Made by a program: the position numbers and the translations under genes. A stretch of 64,000 bases of DNA from Pseudevernia furfuracea (Eukaryota > Ascomycota > Lecanoromycetes > Lecanorales > Parmeliaceae). Location: positions 372,001-436,000 of the forward strand of contig JAIUPT010000022.1 of assembly GCA_022315425.1 (NCBI GenBank), read 5' to 3'. A model generated the notes under the pieces. It saw only the letters and a list, made by a program, of their open reading frames with translations. It was not told where the DNA came from and made no database searches. Of this stretch, positions 58,013-64,000 are shown piece after piece. Position 1 is the first letter of the stretch. Each line of letters begins with the position of its first letter.

Positions 58013-58901
58013 ATGCCTTTCTTCAAGAAATCCCTGGCTGGTCCAGGCTACGTCGTCCTCAACACCATCCGCGTGATGAACGTAATCGCCCTTCTATCGG
58101 TCGTCGCAGCTAGCTTCGTCATGCTAATCAAGACCTTCGTCGTCTCGAAATTCTTCTTCTTCGACGGTGTCAGCCATCTAGTCACAGGTTGTGTGAGCAG
58201 TGAGTCCTCACTTTTTCCCATTTTGACCTTCATCTCAAGGCCAGCAGCTGACCAAATTGAACAGTACTCCTCATAATCACCGAAATTTCGCTCTTCAAGC
58301 GCTACACTGCCAACAACTGGCCGCTCCTCTCCCCGAGCCACGGATTCGTCACACTAGGCATAATTATGATTATCATCGGTGTCTCCATCCTCGGCAATCT
58401 GAACAAACAAGCAACCTCCGAGGGTTCTCTCGGCACGACCTTCTGGCGTCTAGTCATTGCCTCAGGTATCGTCGTCAGCATCCTTGGTGTGGCCAACATC
58501 TTTGCCGTAAGTCATCTCTAGTATACCTATCTACAGCCAGCATTCAGTCGCTAACTCAATTACAGAGTTACATGTTCCGCCAAAAAGCCCTCGGTATCAC
58601 CGCGAGACAGGTTCGTGACCACGGTGCCGTCGCCCCTCAGAAAGTCTACGTCAGCCCCTCACCCTCCAGATCAAACGGTCGACGCTCACTCCACCTCGGC
58701 CGCTCGGATACACTGCCCTCATACTACACTAAAAACAACTCAACGTACGAGCAGGAGCCTATCAGAAACATCTCTGCACCTATTGGAGGAAACCCGCAGT
58801 TTGACAAGTCCAAGAGAAACTCGAGTGCGCCACCGGTTGTGAATGGCGTGCAGAGACCAGATCTGGCTTTTCATCCAGCCATGCAGGGTCAGGCTTTCTG
58901 A
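58013..58901 (+). CDS. Four-TM fungal membrane protein (DUF7598-like)
   Basis: Three exons (58013-58199, 58265-58506, 58566-58901; introns 65 and 59 bp), 254 residues. The N-terminal part has four hydrophobic segments: VMNVIALLSVVAASFVMLIK, FFFDGVSHLVTGCVSILLIITEISLF, HGFVTLGIIMIIIGVSILG and FWRLVIASGIVVSILGVANIFASYMF. The two luminal/cytosolic loops are short. A basic, Ser-rich cytosolic tail of about 110 residues follows (KVYVSPSPSRSNGRRSLHLGRSDTLPSYY). This layout is that of a fungal family of unknown function (DUF7598) conserved in Pezizomycotina. The start MPFFKKSLAGPGYVVLNTIR has the usual context. The sequence gives no hint of transported substrate; a small tetraspan membrane organiser is a guess. 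Confidence 0.85.
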
Positions 58902-59242
58902 GACGCTCAAAGATTATGTCCGGGTTTACGAATATCATGATCAGATGACTCTTCTTTCTCCTTTTAACGCAGCAAAGTAAGCAGGGGTGGAAGACAGGGG
59001 AGACTGCGAGTGTTACAAGCCGATAATCAAATTTCTTTGGTTTTAGTACAACACCAGGGACAGGAACGGAGGGGAGAGCTATCTTCTATTACCATGCAGT
59101 CTTGTTCAAGCCGAATGCAAATTTCATCATCTCATAGGCTTCCCCTTCTAAGAATGCGATAAGGTTCGTTGCAGAAGTCAACATCTCTAACTCTTGCTGT
59201 ATTCTACATTTAAATGTGCCTAGGCGTCAATTTGTCGCGTGT
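58902..59242. other. Intergenic between convergent genes
   Basis: 340 bp; no gene seen, holds two 3' ends. Confidence 0.5.
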
Positions 59243-60374
59243 TTATCCAACCTGCTGCAGCTGCAGCTCCTGGAAACTCGTGATGCCTTCGGCGTATTTC
59301 CTCGCTTCCTCTTCTACCTTGGCCACTTGAATCCTGCCACTCAGCGCATTCCTCACCCCTTCCACAACCTCCCTCTCATCCATCACCTCTCCCATCACCT
59401 GCCCTTCTTTCCTCCAGTATGCCTCCGTCGTCCTTCTCAAACCCTCGTCCCTCACAACAACATTCCTCATGATACCCACAGCGTGCAGCTTCCCCCTCGC
59501 GTTTTCCAGCACCCGCATCGCCGTTTCCGTTCTCTCCGCGGCACTCGGGGGTATGACAAACATGCGATTCGTGGACGAAAGCCAGAGAAGCCCCGCGACG
59601 AGTACGTCCGCTAGAGCTATGAGGATCCCACGGGACACACGCATCCGCCAGAAGAAATGAATGTATTGCTCCGGTCGAACAGCGCGCGCGTTGGCTTTCC
59701 ACTCATAGCTGCCAAAGAGATAGCATTCCACCACCGCGAGTCCTACTCCTACAATCGTAACGAAGGTACGCCATCTCTTCCCGTAGGCGCCAGAGATAGC
59801 TGAGGAAGTCGCGAGACCGAGGGCGAAGGTGTGGAGGAGGTGAGGAAGGGTGATTGAGGGGAGAGCATAGCAGAAGTACGTCAATGGCTCGTCGGAGGTG
59901 CAAAAAGGACAATTCGTCAAGACACTGGGACCGTATGTGAAGTAGAGAAGCCGTGCGTCCAAGGAAGCAAGCTTCGGCCGCAGAATGCTGTCAGCCTCGG
60001 TAAGGCCAGAGACGCCGCGAGCGAGATTGAGGCGTGTGAATAGGACATCGTTGGAAGTTTGTAGGCGCGAGGATGTTGTGGTGAAGATGTTTTCTGGAGC
60101 GAAGTGGGGAAGAGTGGAAACGAGGGCGAGGACGGCGGAGATGAAGAGGATGGTGAGAGACTTGGAGACAGGCCCCGGGACTGCCTGCACAGGGACAGGG
60201 GCAGTGACTGCCTTGACCTTTTGGGTGCGATACCAGTTTATGAGCTTAGGGATGAGAAGGGGCCCCACAGTGAAGAGGAGGGTTTTGAGGCTGTTGGAAT
60301 GTCAGTACACCCATGATTGGTAAGGGGCAATTTGGAGAAGAATATACGAACGTAGAGAGGGTTAGGGATACCAT
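59243..60374 (-). CDS. Fungal multi-pass membrane protein, function unknown
   Basis: Exon 1 (60352-60374) encodes MVSLTLST; a 61-bp intron (60291-60351) is followed by exon 2 (59243-60290), total 356 residues. Hydrophobic segments appear as LKTLLFTVGPLLIPKLINWY, SLTILFISAVLALVSTL, TYFCYALPSITLPHLLHTFALGLATSS, TFVTIVGVGLAVVECYLFGSY and SRGILIALADVLVAGLLWL. A CxxC pair (NCPFCTSDEP) sits in the loop after the second segment. The C-terminal ~90 residues are charged and helical, without membrane segments. I recognise it only as a type of protein often left hypothetical in ascomycetes. The minus-strand start at 60374 is supported by the clean splice; starting in exon 2 would lose the first membrane helix. 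Confidence 0.75.
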
Positions 60375-61149
60375 GATGATGGGGAATATATGAAGGCTTT
60401 GTTAATTGAGTGAGCATGGTAAGATGCAAGTTGATTTGGAGAAAAGACACGTTCCGTCGGCGTCGGCTGCAGGGCATACTCGCAAATCCTTGCGCCGATC
60501 TCCTGCTACACATTTGTGCCAATCGCTTCCGTATTTTCTGCCACTTGAAACATTCTCTCCCACGCTTTATTCCAGGAGCTGTATTCGAATCGAACATGGT
60601 CAGCAATCTTCAAATCCTGTAAGCGGCTATGACTCTGTGTTCTAAGCAGCAGGTCCAAAACGATTACGGAGTCAGAATGCGCTACTCTCCTTCTGCTCGC
60701 TAGCCATTGTCATGGTAGCATGCACCTTCAAGATTCTATGCTTCCCTCAGGGTCGCAAGCCGGAGCATTGCTGTCTGTGGATGTCTTCCAATGCAAGAAG
60801 CACGCTTTGAAGGATAGCATGCCAGCAGAGTCTACGATATAGGGAAGTTTACCCTGAAGACGTCCATTCCCCTCTCAAAATTTCTGCGTGGACGAGTATT
60901 GATGACAGGCACTTTCGAAGCTTTAGCGATCCTCTCTACCATGATCACTCAGAGTCAAAAAGAATGCCTAGACTGAGTCCAAAGCCTCTGCCAAGGGGTA
61001 TCTCACTTCGTGTTACAGTATCGAGCGAAAGCCATGAAAGATCACTGCGTCAATATCCGTGAGAAACATTATTCGGTCTTGCAGGTCAAAAATTGGGATA
61101 TCTTCAAGCTGCCAATCAAAGCCAAATACAGTGCAATACCTTTCAATGG
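60375..61149. other. Intergenic upstream of membrane protein, downstream of GET1
   Basis: About 775 bp with no supported gene; contains the GET1 3' end and the promoter of the membrane-protein gene. Confidence 0.5.
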
Positions 61150-61912
61150 CTAAAGGTCTTTCTTTCCTTCCCCCTTCCCGCCTCTGGCTCCTGCGCCCAT
61201 CTTCACCTTCTGCCTTCCCTGCTGTTGTTCCCTTACCAAGACCAGCCCTGCCACCACTGCGGCTCCAACAAGCTGCACTATAGTCGCGCAAGCAATCCCC
61301 CATATCTGTATGCTCACACTCCCAGTCGGTGCTCTCGGGAATGCAAGCAACCACTCAACATAGCGCGGCACCCAACCCCTCGGTATCCAGAAGAGCGGCC
61401 TTTTAGAGAACCAAAATTGTAGGAAGAAGCGAAGGCCATTAGTGCCGACCCAGCGGACAGCAGTGACGGTGCGGTCGAAGGTCGATTTGAAGGATTTGAG
61501 ATTGTTTGCTGTAGAAGCGTATCGATCAGCCCGGCTTTTCAACCTCGTGCTGCAGACCATCTCTCATATCTACAAGGTCCCTTACTTTTCTCATCATACT
61601 GTGCGAGTATTTTGTCATGGCTTCTCCGTATCTTTGCCCACTTGGCGAATTCATCTTGAGAACTCGTAGCATTCATCTCCCGCTTCAGGCGAATCACTTC
61701 CCTTTGAAGCTCGATTTGAGACTTGGCATCGGCAGAAGTAGACGTAGGAAGTCGGTTGTAGAGGCTCCATAGCTATAAACGCTGTCAGCGAAGAGCAGGC
61801 CATGATGGAAGCAGGGGGTTTATACGAATTCATTGATGACAGGCGCGCCAACGGTATTGATGAGATGGATGGAGAGCTGCAAAAAGAAGACGATGAGCAG
61901 GAGAGAAGGCAT
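61150..61912 (-). CDS. GET1: GET1 (tail-anchored protein insertion receptor, WRB homologue)
   Basis: ER membrane subunit that with Get2 receives tail-anchored proteins from the Get3 ATPase. Three exons (61826-61912, 61586-61772, 61150-61508; introns 53 and 77 bp), 210 residues, the family length. The N-terminal signal-like helix is MPSLLLIVFFLQLSIHLINTVG; the cytosolic coiled coil that grips Get3 follows (LQREVIRLKREMNATSSQDEFAKWAKIRRSHDKIL). The second and third membrane segments include GTNGLRFFLQFWFSKRPLFWIPRGWVPRYVEWLLAFPRAP and IWGIACATIVQLVGAAVVAGLVLV. All three parts are conserved in order. It lies head to head with the PTAR1-like gene, start codons 137 bp apart, so they share a promoter region. 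Confidence 0.95.
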
Positions 61913-62049
61913 AGTTCTCTTTGGTTGGCTCTGCAAGAGCAGACAGTTTTGGCTTTGAAGATGAGTCTGGTAGACAACGAAACAGTTCAGCCCTAACCCC
62001 CAGCCCTATCAAAACCGCTAGCTTCACCGTTCGTCTCCCCTTCTCCCCC
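61913..62049. promoter_or_regulatory. Short bidirectional promoter region GET1 / PTAR1-like gene
   Basis: 137 bp between two divergent start codons must hold both transcription starts or 5' UTRs. No specific factor site is claimed. Confidence 0.5.
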
Positions 62050-63015
62050 ATGCCATCACCTCCGTCCCCTACCCACCATGACGTCTATACCCGGCTCATC
62101 GCCGCTCTCCACCCCTCGCCTCCCGTACAGCTAGAAATCGAGATCCTCCCCTCGAGCTTTCCCCCTGAGATCTTGCACGAGTCCCCGGCCGTCGGTGTCC
62201 CAAAGCCCCTCCTCGTATCACTCTACGTCAAAGCTCGCAAGATCTTCTTCGATCACGTCTCGTCTCGTGACTCGGAGTCGTACCATGCAGCACTGCAAGC
62301 GACAGCCATAATACTACTCTTCGACCCCAATCACCTCACAGCGGCCAACTTCAGGAAGCGGCATATCCAACGCTTCTCTAGTACACGGACCAAGAATGAC
62401 TACAATGACCGGGATTTCGGGGAGTTGGCAGAAGCTGTACGACACGAATTGAAATTTCTAGAAAGTCTGGTCGCGAGTCCGTTGAGCAAGCATGCCAAAT
62501 CTTCTACTCTTTGGGCGCAACGTCTATGGATCGTACAGAAGTTTTTCCCGTTCGCTGTGCGAGAGCGTACAGGTGACGAGGCGATGCAGATGATGGATAT
62601 GGGGGGCTTCTGGGACGACGAATTGGTGATTGTGATGAAGGCTGGAGAGACACATCCGAGGAATTACTACGCCTGGCAGTATGCAAGACAGCTCTTCTCT
62701 TTTCTATGTTCTAAACGCCCTGACATTGTGGAGAGAAGACGGCGGGATAAGGAATTGCTGCGTGACAGTATCGGGCTAGTGCGTAGGTGGTGCTTGATAC
62801 ATCCAAGGGATATCTCGGGTTGGGCTTTCTTGGTCTTCCTGCTGGAGCAACTGCATGATGAAGGCTGCGATGAAGGGAATAAGGAAAAGGGGTTTGAAGA
62901 TGAAATCGGGATATCTGTATCGGAGATCAGAGAATTTGCAAGGAAATATAAATGGAAGGGACAGAGTGTCGATTGGTTTTTAAAGGCCATGAAAACGCGG
63001 GATATCGATTGTTGA
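62050..63015 (+). CDS. Protein prenyltransferase alpha-subunit repeat protein (PTAR1/ECM9-like)
   Basis: One exon, 321 residues, starting at the first in-frame ATG, MPSPPSPTHHDVYTRLIAAL. It has the helical-hairpin PPTA repeats of prenyltransferase alpha subunits: LLFDPNHLTAANFRKRHI, the second as HPRNYYAWQYARQLFSFL and the third as HPRDISGWAFLVFLLEQL, each with the H-P-x-N/D...W core. Compared with true farnesyl or geranylgeranyl transferase alpha subunits (five or more regular repeats) it is short and irregular, as in human PTAR1 and yeast Ecm9. PTAR1 is the alpha subunit of the third geranylgeranyltransferase that modifies the SNARE Ykt6; the same role here is inference. Divergent from GET1 across 137 bp. 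Confidence 0.85.
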   Translation: MPSPPSPTHHDVYTRLIAALHPSPPVQLEIEILPSSFPPEILHESPAVGVPKPLLVSLYVKARKIFFDHVSSRDSESYHAALQATAIILLFDPNHLTAANFRKRHIQRFSSTRTKNDYNDRDFGELAEAVRHELKFLESLVASPLSKHAKSSTLWAQRLWIVQKFFPFAVRERTGDEAMQMMDMGGFWDDELVIVMKAGETHPRNYYAWQYARQLFSFLCSKRPDIVERRRRDKELLRDSIGLVRRWCLIHPRDISGWAFLVFLLEQLHDEGCDEGNKEKGFEDEIGISVSEIREFARKYKWKGQSVDWFLKAMKTRDIDC

Positions 63016-63275
63016 ACCTCAAGACTGTTGAAGTGCTCTTTGAAACTCAATTGTGTCCCTAACCTAGCATATCTAGCTTCTCACGCTGACTCGATCTTTG
63101 ATCGAAAATTCGCTTTTTGAAATGCTCCGTACTAAGAGTATATTGCTCTTCGGTGCATACCATTAGTATTGTCTTTTGTCCAAGAGATATCAACGACAGA
63201 CTCTGGCATCCAAGAGCCGTCTCCAAATTCGGACATTATTTCGTCATCATTCAAAATGCATCCCTGTGTACTATA

Positions 63276-64000
63276 CTATGATGGCGGTGACTGTGCGAGC
63301 CCGTTCAACCCCCCGTTGGGCCCCAACATGCTTGGAATCGGCTTTCTCGTGGCCTTGACGGTATTGATTCGTGGAACACCTTGAAGGACCCGGGGCTCCT
63401 TCATCAAAGTAGGATCGAGTTTCGCAGGGACTTAAACATATCAGCAAGCAGCCTTTGAGAACTTTCACACGTTGAGCAGTATTTGATAAGAGGAGACCTA
63501 CCTCTCGTGATGATTGCTCTCACATCCCCAGGAATTCGACCTTTGGGGGGTGTGGCGGCTGCCGTTCTCCAAAGATGATCATATGTATCCAAGAGAAAGT
63601 CTGTCCTCGATTTGCCAAACATGGATGCCCGGCCTCGGTTTCTCTTAGAAAGAATCATCTGGTCAAAGAGCATGATTGACGGGTCACTGGCTGGCTTTGC
63701 TTCGCGTTCGTGAATGAATTCGTTGAAGCCTATGCAGGTTTAAGTAGACACACATCAGCTGTATAAGCGGGTACTTACCTTGCGTCTGCTGCAATACCTG
63801 CATGTACTCAGCATTCTCTGAGGGTAGGCTCTTCAAGAATCCAGTCATGTTGAAGCCATAAAGCAAGCCAGACTTCTTCTGCTCCTTGTTCGGAGGCGAT
63901 AGAAACTTTCTGTAAGTATAGAACAGGGCTGCAAAGCATCGTGCAAAGGCCGCGCGCACTTGTTCTGGGTGGAAAGCCGCAGGGCAAACAATGCAGACCT
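63276..64000 (-). CDS. DENN-domain protein, C-terminal part (5' end outside window)
   Basis: Three exons are visible: 63779-64000 (cut by the window edge and open throughout), 63502-63729 and 63276-63430, with introns 63730-63778 and 63431-63501. They read VRAAFARCFAALFYTYRKFL, then GLLYGFNMTGFLKSLPSENAEYMQVLQQTQ joined to GFNEFIHEREAKPASDPSIMLFDQMILSKRNRGR, then TRVPAKLDPTLMKEPRVLQGVPRINTVKATRKPIPSMLGPN. The block around FLKSLPSE...TQGFNEFIHERE is typical of the downstream end of DENN domains, which act as guanine-nucleotide exchange factors for Rab GTPases. The start and N-terminal uDENN part are not in the window, so the exact subfamily is open. Confidence 0.8.

Overview
This 64 kb window is nuclear DNA of a filamentous ascomycete (Pezizomycotina). 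The evidence is short GT-AG introns (45-77 bp in almost every case) with CTRAC/CTGAC branch sites near the acceptor, single-copy ascomycete genes on both strands with no operons, a Zn2Cys6-type regulator fragment, and one transposon interior with the signature of repeat-induced point mutation (RIP). The class is not resolved from sequence alone; Dothideomycetes would be compatible. Exon structures were assembled by hand from splice signals plus reading-frame and family continuity.

Left part (1-14,200). The 3' end of a fungal transcription factor is followed by a 3.4 kb DNA transposon (2043-5433). It has 29-bp terminal inverted repeats, an AT-rich RIP-mutated interior, and a younger solo LTR (3713-3900, flanked by GAGTC) inserted in it. 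A dense housekeeping block follows: Elongator subunit ELP1, mevalonate diphosphate decarboxylase, cytochrome c heme lyase and the endosomal syntaxin PEP12.

Middle (14,200-29,400). An 8.7 kb gene encodes a 2802-residue sacsin-like protein with two GHKL ATPase modules and a C-terminal BTB domain. It is followed by an NmrA-like reductase, an FMN-dependent alpha-hydroxy acid dehydrogenase, and a gene graveyard in which a truncated NACHT-NTPase fragment abuts a frameshifted fructosamine-kinase-like relic.

Right part (29,400-64,000). In order: a TCP11/Sok1-like IQ protein, a secreted Ser/Thr-rich wall protein, a POF1-like adenylyltransferase, an unrecognised 509-residue protein, an ACOT9-like mitochondrial acyl-CoA thioesterase, VFA1, the YVH1 phosphatase, a large C2H2 zinc-finger protein, nucleoporin NDC1, an alpha/beta hydrolase lacking its nucleophile serine, a four-TM DUF7598-type protein, a fungal membrane protein, GET1 head-to-head with a PTAR1-like prenyltransferase-alpha repeat protein, and the 3' end of a DENN-domain gene running off the window.

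The genes do not form one pathway; the window is ordinary core genome interrupted by a transposon and a pseudogene patch. The points most worth a second look are the transposon whose interior is RIP-mutated while its tips are intact, the GHKL-GHKL-BTB giant, the nucleophile-less hydrolase, the NACHT/kinase relic junction, two probable GC-AG introns, and the phosphatase catalytic cysteine codon split by a 622-bp intron. I did not find a clearly new biological system.
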